A DNA stretch of 64,000 nucleotides from CAZAMB01 sp964501365. GTDB lineage: Bacteria; Planctomycetota; Phycisphaerae; UBA1845. This document shows, in pieces, positions 17,091 through 25,268 of this stretch. The position numbers and the translations under genes are program-made. How positions within the stretch are numbered: position 1 is the first letter of the stretch; each line of letters begins with the position of its first letter. Below the pieces are notes generated by a model. That model was not told the origin of the DNA. It saw only the letters and a program-made list of their open reading frames with translations, and did no database searches. The stretch covers positions 186,001-250,000 of the forward strand of contig CAZCST010000039.1 of the NCBI GenBank assembly GCA_964501365.1, read 5' to 3'.

Positions 17091-18284
17091 GACCAGGTTC
17101 GAAACCGTCTCCACGCGAGTTTCCCAGGTATGGTCCCGAACAGACTCGCTGATTCGAGGGCGGTCGGCGGGCGTATGCTGGAGCGCGACATCGCAAGCAA
17201 CCGCAAAATCTTCCGGGGAATTTGCGATCGTGACGTGCCCGCCAAAGTCATGGAGTGCCGGGATCGACGTTCCCACGACCGGCAGACCTGCTGCGAGATA
17301 TTCCATGAACTTGATGGGGTTTACGCAAAGAGTCATGTCGTTGCGTTTGAAGGGCAATAGTCCTGCGGAGAATGCGGCACAATATGCAGGAAGCGATGCA
17401 TAATCCCTTCGACCGAGCAAATGAATGTTGGGAAGAGTCAATGGAGACGAATCAACCTTGCAATCTCCGATCAACACAAACGAATAATGCGGGCGAAGTC
17501 TTGCGACCTGGGCCAGCAATTCCGCGTCAAACCAGTGATGAATGAGTCCAAAGAAACCAAAAATCGGCCTGGCCGTGCCTGCAACCCCCCTTGGCCCGCT
17601 CTGTGCGTGGTGGGAAGCAACCCTTGAGTTGCAAAGGCGAATTAACTCAGTGGGAACGGACAATTTTTCGCGCCACGCGACAGCGAAGTGGTCGTAATCC
17701 ACTCCATGAGGAACCAACTCAGTGTCTTGACGAATTCGCTTTTTTGCTTCCCACAAAGGTCTGGAGGTAGCCACGACAAGGTCGGACTGCTGCAATAAGT
17801 TGGTTTCGAGGCGCGTGATCGAATCAGAATCAAAGCCCTGAAATTTGGTGTAGTCGTCCACGCAATAGTACACGAAACACTCTTCACCGAGTGCCCCACG
17901 AAGAAAATGTACGTCGGGGGCAAAACTCCACACCTGCACGGGTTTGCGACGCGCGGGATCGAGCACGCCGATGGCCCGGTCAATTTGCTCCGTAAGCAAT
18001 CGCCTGTGCAGCGGGCCAAGTACGGGGCCAGTTGCTCCGGGAATCACCAGCGGCGTCAATTGCGAAATGCTGGGCGAGACGCGGCGAAGTCCCCTTGCCA
18101 CGCGCATGGCTGCGAAGATGGAATCGCGCAAGTCCCACCGGGTCACGGCGGGCCTTCGCGTGCCATGATAATTCACCCACAGAATTTGGTTTTCGCGAGA
18201 GAGAATCCGCATCAAATGGTGCTTGCTGGTGGGATCATAGTCCCAGGAGCTGGCGATGCAGACAATGAGCCGGTCGCGGATCAT
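16974..18284 (-). CDS. Glycosyltransferase (GT4-like)
   Basis: The 436-residue protein has two Rossmann-like halves. The N-terminal half begins LIVCIASSWDYDPTSKHHLMRILS. The C-terminal half carries the GT-B donor-site pattern: IFGFFGLIHHWFDAELLAQ, FVLIGD and FMEYLAAGLPVVGTSIPAL. VYYCVDDYTKF and VATSRPLWEAK are typical of the exopolysaccharide branch. It probably adds a sugar to a lipid-linked repeat unit on the cytoplasmic face. It is third in an operon after the export lipoprotein and CpsD-like kinase, 14 bases behind the latter. The last 37 or so residues lie antisense to mutY and extend beyond the usual fold. Confidence 0.85.
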   Translation of the reverse strand: MIRDRLIVCIASSWDYDPTSKHHLMRILSRENQILWVNYHGTRRPAVTRWDLRDSIFAAMRVARGLRRVSPSISQLTPLVIPGATGPVLGPLHRRLLTEQIDRAIGVLDPARRKPVQVWSFAPDVHFLRGALGEECFVYYCVDDYTKFQGFDSDSITRLETNLLQQSDLVVATSRPLWEAKKRIRQDTELVPHGVDYDHFAVAWREKLSVPTELIRLCNSRVASHHAQSGPRGVAGTARPIFGFFGLIHHWFDAELLAQVARLRPHYSFVLIGDCKVDSSPLTLPNIHLLGRRDYASLPAYCAAFSAGLLPFKRNDMTLCVNPIKFMEYLAAGLPVVGTSIPALHDFGGHVTIANSPEDFAVACDVALQHTPADRPRISESVRDHTWETRVETVSNLVSRAVRCVPRSEFLPQSVNASMSGRYWQPFEGLLRHPAS

Positions 18285-18298
18285 AGGGCAGGCAATCT

Positions 18299-19216
18299 CT
18301 AGTTCTGCTTTCCGTCGCCCTCATTCGATGCGTCGTAGTAGCGGTAGTAGTTGTAGCGATAGCCGTATCCATACCCGTAGCCGTAGTAACCGCTGGCCGG
18401 TGAGTCGCGTCCCACCAGCAGACATCCGACGATGGGAATGTTATTGACTTGGAGCAGGCGAACAGCTCGCTTTGCAGCCGCCTCGTGTGTGCGATGCAGC
18501 CGCACGATTACGATCACGCCATGGCACATTTGCCCGATGATGCCAACGTCTGTCACCGTGGTGGCGGGCGGAGTATCCACGATGGTGTAGTGGTATTCAT
18601 CGCGCAAGCGTCTGAAAGCGGCCTGGGCGCTGGAGGCAGTCAGGAGTTCCGCGGCCGACCGCCCCTTCGTGCTGCCCGCCGGAATAAAATTGAGGTTCGG
18701 AATCGGAGTGGTCTGCACAACCTGATCAAATGTCGCATCACCGGCCAGTACGTCAGCCAGTCCCGGTCCGGTCGGCTGGTTGAGCATGTGGGCCAGCGAA
18801 CTGCGACGGAAGTCACCATCAACGACGAGTACGCGAAGGTGCCGGATTTCGGCGAGAATGCATCCGAGATTCAGCGTGGTCACGCTCTTACCTTCCTTGG
18901 GAACTGCCGACGTGATGGCGATGACCCGGTGCTCGTAGTTTGGATTGGCACTGAGTAGACGCGTGCGAAGCGATCGATATTGCTCCGTGACCAGCGACGA
19001 GCGCTCATAAAAGGGAATGAGCGATTCCGCCAGGCCCTCAACAACTGCGGGTGTTTCAACGGCCTCGACCGGCGCGTTCTCGATGGGATGAAGAATTTCG
19101 GGAGGTAGGCGCGATGGAAATGGCGGCGAAAGCGTAGCCACTCCGCCATCCTCTGACGGAATGCTCAACTTTCGTTCTTGTTCGGCGCGTTTCAGGGCGT
19201 CCGCGATGCGTCCCAA
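18299..19216 (-). CDS. CpsD/CapB-type tyrosine kinase
   Basis: This 305-residue BY-kinase ATPase domain has Walker A at 103-111 (SAVPKEGKS), Walker A' around 129-134 (VLVVDGD) and Walker B at 211-216 (TIVDTPP). An interaction motif, EQYRSLRTRL, precedes Walker A. The tail at residues 277-294 holds eleven tyrosines alternating with glycine, the autophosphorylation cluster that controls polymer length through oligomerisation. BY-kinases of this type need a Wzz-like membrane activator, which is neither fused nor adjacent here. It sits three bases after the export lipoprotein gene and starts MGRIADALKRAEQER, a form common to exosortase-associated kinases. Confidence 0.92.
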   Translation of the reverse strand: MGRIADALKRAEQERKLSIPSEDGGVATLSPPFPSRLPPEILHPIENAPVEAVETPAVVEGLAESLIPFYERSSLVTEQYRSLRTRLLSANPNYEHRVIAITSAVPKEGKSVTTLNLGCILAEIRHLRVLVVDGDFRRSSLAHMLNQPTGPGLADVLAGDATFDQVVQTTPIPNLNFIPAGSTKGRSAAELLTASSAQAAFRRLRDEYHYTIVDTPPATTVTDVGIIGQMCHGVIVIVRLHRTHEAAAKRAVRLLQVNNIPIVGCLLVGRDSPASGYYGYGYGYGYRYNYYRYYDASNEGDGKQN

Positions 19217-19219
19217 GGG

Positions 19220-20038
19220 TTAGTTGCCTCCGTAATAATTGCTGTCAATGGAAGAATTGCTGTGGTTCGAGTTTCCGTCTCCTCGATCATGATATTCATC
19301 GTGCGTGTCCAGCAGCTCCAGAGGCGCACCATACGCCTGAGCCACCGGCGCCACCGGGTAGAGCACTTCACGAACTCGCAATCCAATCCAACCACCAGGA
19401 GTCGGCGGGATGTACACGATATCGTCCGGCTCCAACAAGATGTTCTGTGACCAGTCGCCGGTCTTCGCCATCCTGTCGATGTCCACTTGCATGACGCGCA
19501 CCGGAGTCTCGCCGTGAGCGGGCCGGACCACTTTTACCTTGCTGGTCCATGATAAGAAATTCGTGCCCGATTTGATCACCGCGTCGAACAGGGTGTCCCG
19601 TCCTGTGTAGGGTTTGGGCCCCACTCCACCCGCCATGCCGTATATGTAATACTTCTTCGAATCGTACGACACGACCCGCACATCCACCTTTGGGTCGGCG
19701 TAATAGCGCGACAGCAGTACTTCCAATTTGGCTGCGATTTCCTTGGCGGTCATTCCCACAACTTTCACATCCCCCAGGAGTCGCAGGCTGATTTTTCCAT
19801 CCGGTCGAATCCGCTGGGTTTCCCCATCGATTTCGAGGATGCGAGGAGACGTTATGGACAATCCGTCGGGAATTCCCACCCGGTATTCAATGGCGGAAAC
19901 CTGATGGTCGTGCTCCCGCAGGAAGTGCAGCACGTCGGTGTTCTTCTTCTGCGCGCACCCTGCCAGCCCGGCCAGTACTGCCGTACTCATCAGCAACCGC
20001 CCACCCGATCGTCTTAGAGCCAAAGGAAGCGTCTCCAT
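19220..20038 (-). CDS. Polysaccharide export lipoprotein (Wza-like)
   Basis: This exported protein has a lipobox, STAVLAGLAGC, near residue 28 from the ATG at 20038; an earlier start at 20098 would give an overlong signal. The Poly_export domain follows (YRVGIPDGLSI..., GETQRIRPDGKISLRLLGDVKV, AKEIAAKLEVLLSRYYADPKVDVRVV). One SLBB-like beta-grasp unit comes next (SKKYYIYGMAGGVGPKPYTGRDTLFDAV). It ends in a His/Asp/Asn/Ser-rich tail. The family forms the outer-membrane or periplasmic channel for exopolysaccharide. It leads the export-kinase-glycosyltransferase operon and is divergent from the ExeA-like ATPase. Confidence 0.88.
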   Translation of the reverse strand: METLPLALRRSGGRLLMSTAVLAGLAGCAQKKNTDVLHFLREHDHQVSAIEYRVGIPDGLSITSPRILEIDGETQRIRPDGKISLRLLGDVKVVGMTAKEIAAKLEVLLSRYYADPKVDVRVVSYDSKKYYIYGMAGGVGPKPYTGRDTLFDAVIKSGTNFLSWTSKVKVVRPAHGETPVRVMQVDIDRMAKTGDWSQNILLEPDDIVYIPPTPGGWIGLRVREVLYPVAPVAQAYGAPLELLDTHDEYHDRGDGNSNHSNSSIDSNYYGGN

Positions 20039-20243
20039 CGCGCAACAACTTCGCGCGGACATCGAAATCATGGAAATCCGCCCATCCCTGGCGCTCAACT
20101 CTGGGTGCTTACAACCCCAAATGCTTATCGGTAGTCATCTTACGTCCCTAAAACTTGAGGTCCGCGAAGAATCCATCAGAAACGATAAGAGCTTGTGGCC
20201 GCCAATTGCAGGGCAGTTCTGGAAGGACCGATATTCGATTGGG

Positions 20244-20278
20244 GTGCATCCCGTGGACTCTGATGTGCATCCCCTGGA
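20244..20278. promoter_or_regulatory. Pair of 14-bp direct repeats, candidate operator
   Basis: GTGCATCCCGTGGA (20244-20257) and GTGCATCCCCTGGA (20265-20278) differ at one base and start 21 bases apart, two helical turns. They end 18 bases before the ExeA-like ATG, in the divergent promoter region of the polysaccharide locus. A dimeric regulator binding one DNA face would fit. Confidence 0.4.
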
Positions 20279-20295
20279 TCGTGAGGGCACCGGCG

Positions 20296-21867
20296 ATGTA
20301 TGCCGAATTTTTCGGACTCAGAGAGCTACCGTTCAACAACACGCCGGATCCGCGTTTCTTCTATTCCACCCCGGATCATGAAGAGGCGCTGGCTTCGCTC
20401 ATTTATTCGGTTAAAGAAAAGAAGGGTTTCGTTCTGCTCACCGGAGAAGTCGGAGCGGGCAAGACGCTCGTCTCGCGCCTGATGATCAAACATTTTGCGG
20501 GAACGATCGCCTTTGCCAACCTCAATCACGCCATCAAGGATTCAGGCGATCTTATCGAATCACTCTGCGCTGAATTCGAACTTCCCCATGACAAGAAAGC
20601 GTCGAACGCCCAACTGGTGCGTACGCTGCACGATTTTCTGCTCGCCAAATTTGCACAGAATACTCCGGTGGTCGTTGTCCTGGACGAGGCGCAGAATCTA
20701 TCGGTCGAGGGGTTTGAGCAACTTCGGATGATTGGAAACCTTGAGGCCGACGATGCAAAGCTGCTTCAGATCGCCATCGTTGGGCAGCCCGAATTACAAA
20801 CTATGTTTCAGTCCAATGCCCTGCGACAGCTTCGACAGCGATTGTTCCGCAGTTTTCACCTTCCGGCGCTGGATCGCAATGCCGTGGACGGCTATATCCG
20901 TCACCGGCTTCAAGTCGCGGGTGCGCGCGACCCCGTGATGTTTGGCTCACGGAGTATTGATGCGATCCACAAGGCATCGCGCGGGCTTCCCCGGCTCATC
21001 AACACGTTGTGCGATAACATCATGCTCAGCGCGTATTCCGCGGACCGGAAAAAACTGGACACAACATTCGTCGAAAACGTGCTGGCGAGCCTTGTGCCGC
21101 ATGAGCCGACTCCCGACGCCGTGTCCCACGGCGTTTCACACCGCTCGACTCCGGCACGGAATTATTCAGACGCTGGACACCAGGAATACATGCATCAACA
21201 GCAACCTCTTTCGGCGGTTTGTGATCATGCAACGGCACTGGTGGCGCAATTGGAAGCGCACACCCGACAGGGCGGCGCAGTCGCCGATCGCCTTGCAGCA
21301 GGTACGGAACGCTGCGCACAGCTTCAGCATCAACTGCTCCAGCGTGAAAAGCAATTCGATACTCTTCACCACACGGTGAAGTCGTCAGCGGCCCAGATCG
21401 CGCCTCTGCTCGACAAGATGAACGCCGCAACTAGGGAGGGAATCAAATGTACAGAAAACGCTCAAGCTGTCATGCAGCGTCTGGCCGATCAAACGGTCAA
21501 ATCCCAATCTACACTCGAGCGCATGACTAATGCCCTTCACGAAATGCGCATCGCACAAATCAACACCCAATCGGCTTCGCCATCGACTTACCCGGCGAGT
21601 GTCGGCTCCAAAATCGTCCCGGAGGCCCGGATTAGAGCGACCGTTTCGGCCGTGACGAGTCCCAAGCCTGAAACAGGCAAGGGGGTGCGGGTCGCCCGTA
21701 CCACAACGCCACCTCCGGAGCAAGGTGAACTCATCCATGAGCCAGGTCGCCCGGCGCTAAGACTTGCCCGACGAATGGAAAACCTCGCTGCCCTCGTCCA
21801 TCAGGCCGTCTCCGTCTGCTCCCCACTGGTCCGTGAACCCGGGCCAACGGAAGCAGTTGGTTCGTGA
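20296..21867 (+). CDS. ExeA-like AAA ATPase (XrtA/PEP-CTERM-associated type)
   Basis: The product has 523 residues. MYAEFFGLRELPFNNTPDP...FYSTPDHEEALASLIYSV is the signature opening of ExeA/GspA-like ATPases and of the XrtA-associated ATPase family (TIGR03015). Walker A is GEVGAGKT and Walker B is VVVVLDEAQNL. The sensor region has GQPELQTM, LRQLRQRLFRSFHL and ASRGLPRLINTLCD. The C-terminal 230 residues form a coiled coil with repeated Gln and Thr, in place of a peptidoglycan-binding domain. GAGGG lies about eight bases before the ATG at 20296. The family probably powers assembly of a polysaccharide or secretion complex. A GspE-like gene follows. Confidence 0.87.
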   Translation: MYAEFFGLRELPFNNTPDPRFFYSTPDHEEALASLIYSVKEKKGFVLLTGEVGAGKTLVSRLMIKHFAGTIAFANLNHAIKDSGDLIESLCAEFELPHDKKASNAQLVRTLHDFLLAKFAQNTPVVVVLDEAQNLSVEGFEQLRMIGNLEADDAKLLQIAIVGQPELQTMFQSNALRQLRQRLFRSFHLPALDRNAVDGYIRHRLQVAGARDPVMFGSRSIDAIHKASRGLPRLINTLCDNIMLSAYSADRKKLDTTFVENVLASLVPHEPTPDAVSHGVSHRSTPARNYSDAGHQEYMHQQQPLSAVCDHATALVAQLEAHTRQGGAVADRLAAGTERCAQLQHQLLQREKQFDTLHHTVKSSAAQIAPLLDKMNAATREGIKCTENAQAVMQRLADQTVKSQSTLERMTNALHEMRIAQINTQSASPSTYPASVGSKIVPEARIRATVSAVTSPKPETGKGVRVARTTTPPPEQGELIHEPGRPALRLARRMENLAALVHQAVSVCSPLVREPGPTEAVGS

Positions 21868-21933
21868 AGGTCGAATCGGTCCAAATCCCAAAGTTGAACT
21901 TCCCTCGTGCCCGCCCTAAAATCGCGGGTAGAC

Positions 21934-23646
21934 ATGGGTAAGAAACAGAAAAAGCTGGGCGAAACGCTGGTTGGCTGGGGTATTATCGAGGCCAACGCCC
22001 TTGCCGACGCGTTGGCCTACGCCAAGGAACATAACAAACGCATCGGTGAGGCCCTCGTCGAGCTCGAACTATGCACCGAGGATGACGTCGCCAAGGCACT
22101 GGCCAGCCAGTTCGGGCTGGAATACATAGATCTGGACAAGCACGCAGTCAATCGCGAGGTGCTCGGACTCATCCCCGCCAAGATGATCGAGGATTATCAC
22201 GTTCTACCGCTCGGCGAAGAGGCCGGCCGTCTCAAAGTCATTATCACTGACCCGCTGGACCTCGAAACGCTCGACCTTCTCCGCTTTCGGCTTAACCGCG
22301 AGATCGTCCCATCGCTGGCGGCCGGCGCCAAGGTCAAACGGTTCATCGACAAGTTCGTCAATCCCGAGGGTGACGTCCTTTCGCAGACGATGGCCAGCAT
22401 CGACCAGGATGCTCCCGAAGAGGAAGACGACAAGGATAGCAAGACGCTTCACGCCGAGGAGGGCGACGCCCCGATCATCCGGCTGGTGAACCTGCTCATC
22501 ACCGAGGCGGTCCACGGCCGGGCCAGTGATATTCATATCGAGCCGATGGCCGACCGCGTTCGGGCACGGTATCGCATCGACGGCGTCTGCCAGATCCGCG
22601 ATGACATTCCCAAGCACATGCAAGGCGCGGTAACGACGCGGTTCAAGATTATGTCGGGGATGGACATTGCCGAGCGCCGCATACCCCAGGACGGCCGTAT
22701 CAAGATGAAAATCGGCGGCGGCAATATCGACTTCCGAGTCAGTGCCTTGCCCGCCTATCACGGCGAAAGCATCGTTTTGCGTATTTTGCGACCTGAGTCA
22801 GTGAAGATCGGTATTCCAGCGCTGGGTTTCGCCGAGGACGACTACCAGAAATTCCTGAAGATTATCCAGCGGCCCAACGGCATTTTTCTCGTCACCGGCC
22901 CCACCGGATCGGGAAAGACCACCACGCTGTACGCCGCGCTTCAGGAGCTTAACCGCCCCGACCGCAAGATCATCACGGCGGAAGACCCGGTCGAATACAA
23001 CTTTTCCGGCATGAATCAGTGCCAGGTGCGCGACGACATCGGCCTCACATTCCCCAAAATTCTCCGAGCCATGTTGCGGCAGGCCCCCAATATCATCCTC
23101 GTCGGTGAAATCCGCGATCGCGAGGTGGGCGACGTGGCCATCCAGGCAGCACTCACCGGCCACCTTGTATTCAGCACGCTGCACACCAACGACGCCCCGT
23201 CTGCCATCACCCGCTTGATCGACATGGGCATCAAGCCGTTCCTGGTGGCCAGCGCGATTCAAGCCATCATGGGTCAGCGGCTCATCCGCGTGATCTGCCA
23301 CGAATGCAAGCAGCCCGACCCGAATCCGGATCCGCGTATCCTCAAGAGTCTCGGATTCACCGAGGCGGAACTGGCAGGCAAGACAGTTTGGAAGGGCGCA
23401 GGCTGTAAGCGATGCCACAACACAGGTTATCGTGGCCGCGTCGGGGCTTTTGAGATGCTTATCATGAATTCGCAGCTCCGCGACCTGGCCTTCAATCGCG
23501 CGCCGGCGACCCAGCTACGCGCGGCCGCCCGCGCCAGCGGAATGCGCTCGCTGCTCGAAGACGGCAAGCTCAAAGTCCTCGGCGGGGTCACTACCCCGGA
23601 AGACCTCCTCCGCGTCACCCAGGCCGAAGGCATCGTCGCTGCGTGA
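21934..23646 (+). CDS. GspE/PilB family assembly ATPase
   Basis: The protein has 570 residues. An N-terminal MshEN/GspE_N domain (LGETLVGWGIIEANALADALAYA, ALASQFGLEYIDLD) is followed by the ATPase core. The core has the Asp box SDIHIEPMADRVRARYRIDG, Walker A GPTGSGKTTT, the Asp/Glu box EDPVEYNFSG, Walker B IILVGEIRD and the His box FSTLHTND. A C-terminal tetracysteine zinc site reads CHEC...CKRCHNTGYRGR. It energises a type II secretion or type IV pilus machine; no other gsp or pil gene is in the window. The ATG at 21934 has a purine-rich GCGGG upstream. Its stop abuts the stop of the convergent RCC1 gene. Confidence 0.92.
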   Translation: MGKKQKKLGETLVGWGIIEANALADALAYAKEHNKRIGEALVELELCTEDDVAKALASQFGLEYIDLDKHAVNREVLGLIPAKMIEDYHVLPLGEEAGRLKVIITDPLDLETLDLLRFRLNREIVPSLAAGAKVKRFIDKFVNPEGDVLSQTMASIDQDAPEEEDDKDSKTLHAEEGDAPIIRLVNLLITEAVHGRASDIHIEPMADRVRARYRIDGVCQIRDDIPKHMQGAVTTRFKIMSGMDIAERRIPQDGRIKMKIGGGNIDFRVSALPAYHGESIVLRILRPESVKIGIPALGFAEDDYQKFLKIIQRPNGIFLVTGPTGSGKTTTLYAALQELNRPDRKIITAEDPVEYNFSGMNQCQVRDDIGLTFPKILRAMLRQAPNIILVGEIRDREVGDVAIQAALTGHLVFSTLHTNDAPSAITRLIDMGIKPFLVASAIQAIMGQRLIRVICHECKQPDPNPDPRILKSLGFTEAELAGKTVWKGAGCKRCHNTGYRGRVGAFEMLIMNSQLRDLAFNRAPATQLRAAARASGMRSLLEDGKLKVLGGVTTPEDLLRVTQAEGIVAA

Positions 23647-25182
23647 TTACGCTACTCTGGGGAATCTAAGTTTGGCACATACAAGAATCATGAGAGAAAG
23701 AACCATCAGTCCCCAAGCACCGACCGCCGGAACATTCCCAGGTTCGCAGACCTGAAATTGTTCATCGCATCGCTGGCTTTCCGCGCATGGCGCAGGGCCC
23801 GATACGCAACCCGCGATGACGCTGCAAGTCTCCTCACCGTCGCAATAGAGCCCATTCGAGCAGGCGCTGTCGTCGGATAGGTGGACACATCGATCGTTCA
23901 TTACGTCACAAGAATCAACAGTACAAGGAAAGTTGTCTGCGCAGTTCGGCAAAGGACCGGGCACGCAACCAATCTGCGGATCGCATAATTCGCTTCCATT
24001 GCAGAATATGGAGTCGGCACACAAAAGATGATTGGGCGTGTGCGAGCAGGCGTCCGTGACGCTGTCGCAACTGTCCACCGTGCAATCTAGTCCATCGTCA
24101 CAACCCGGCAGTCCGGATGTGCACCCCGAAAGAAGATCACAAATCTCAACCCCATTGCAAAAGACACCGTCATTACAGCGATCATGATCTGCGAGATGAT
24201 CGCAGCCGCCGGTGCTTTCATCGCAGATGTCATTCGTACACTCCACGCCGTCATTGCAAAGAATGCTTTCATCCGATGGAATCGTGCATTGCCCATAGTC
24301 GTCCAGTGAGCATCCCCAACCCACCACAATACCGTCTGACCTCAAAGCCAGACTATGTGCCCCACCGGCCGCGACGCCCAAGAATCCACTATTCGGTGGT
24401 GGAATGTTCAATTGACCGGCGTTGTTTGCACCCCATGCAACGACTGTGCCATCGGACTTAAGCCCCAGGCTGTTTACTCCGCCTGCTGCGATAGCTACAA
24501 AACCCGTGTTTGGCGACGGAACGTCCAGTTGCCCTTCTGAGTTGTCGCCCCAAGCTGCAATACTTCCATTTGACTTGAGCCCCAAGCTGTGCTGCTCCCC
24601 AGCGGCCACCGCAACAAAATCACTGTTGGGGGCCGGGACATTAGTCTCTCCATAGTGATTCGATCCCCATGCAACAACAGAGCCATCCGACTTGAGCCCC
24701 AGGACGAATTCATTTCCAGCAGAAATCGCCTGGAAATCTGAATTAGGAAACGGAACGAGCAATTGACCATCCGTGTTGGAGCCCCACGCAACAACGGCGC
24801 CGCTCGACTTCAATCCTACGCTGAAAAAGAATCCGGCTGACACTGCGACAAAGTCAGCATTGGGTTCGGGCACAAGAACGACATCGTCCGTATCAAATCC
24901 CCAAACGACGACGGAACTATCCGCTCGCAGTCCGAGATTGTGGTACCTACCCGCGGCCACTGCCACAAAATTTCGATTGGGAATCGGACTATTTCCCTCC
25001 CCAAATTGATTGCGACCCCAAACGACCACGGTCCCATCAGACCTCATGGCAAGGCTATGCCAGGTGCCCGCTGCAAGTGCAGAAAAGTGCGCACAATTTC
25101 CATCGACTTGTCCCATGACCGGCCTGGATGACACGGAAATGAACAACAGCAAGCAAAGAATTGAAAGATATCTTCGACCCAT
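23647..25182 (-). CDS. Secreted RCC1-like propeller with Cys modules and IPTL-CTERM-like anchor
   Basis: After a signal peptide (MGRRYLSILCLLLFISVSSRPVMG) come seven RCC1-type repeats of about 40 residues, each with AAG-x-x-HSLGLKSDG-x-VVAWG. Seven is enough for one complete beta-propeller. Three cysteine modules follow (CNDGVECTNDICD, CNDGVFCNGVEICD and relatives). The C-terminus is VPAVGAWGLMVLSLMILVCAKLRF, close to the IPTL-CTERM sorting signal (PxxxxWG, hydrophobic helix, basic end). It should be exported and then processed or anchored at the cell surface. The ATG at 25182 has GGAGGG five bases upstream, so the longer frame is not used. It resembles the larger protein at 48839-52243. Confidence 0.85.
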   Translation of the reverse strand: MGRRYLSILCLLLFISVSSRPVMGQVDGNCAHFSALAAGTWHSLAMRSDGTVVVWGRNQFGEGNSPIPNRNFVAVAAGRYHNLGLRADSSVVVWGFDTDDVVLVPEPNADFVAVSAGFFFSVGLKSSGAVVAWGSNTDGQLLVPFPNSDFQAISAGNEFVLGLKSDGSVVAWGSNHYGETNVPAPNSDFVAVAAGEQHSLGLKSNGSIAAWGDNSEGQLDVPSPNTGFVAIAAGGVNSLGLKSDGTVVAWGANNAGQLNIPPPNSGFLGVAAGGAHSLALRSDGIVVGWGCSLDDYGQCTIPSDESILCNDGVECTNDICDESTGGCDHLADHDRCNDGVFCNGVEICDLLSGCTSGLPGCDDGLDCTVDSCDSVTDACSHTPNHLLCADSIFCNGSELCDPQIGCVPGPLPNCADNFPCTVDSCDVMNDRCVHLSDDSACSNGLYCDGEETCSVIAGCVSGPAPCAESQRCDEQFQVCEPGNVPAVGAWGLMVLSLMILVCAKLRFPRVA

Positions 25183-25268
25183 TCTTTTCCCTCCGACACG
25201 TGAATCGAAATACCAGCGTAGGAGGGATTCGGAATAAACACAAGCCATGAGCGATTGGGTGTGGACAG

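Noticed and set aside
17088..17116. T-arm-like sequence GGTTCGAAACC
   Set aside because: The flanks do not form a T stem or cloverleaf, and the site lies inside a well-supported glycosyltransferase gene.
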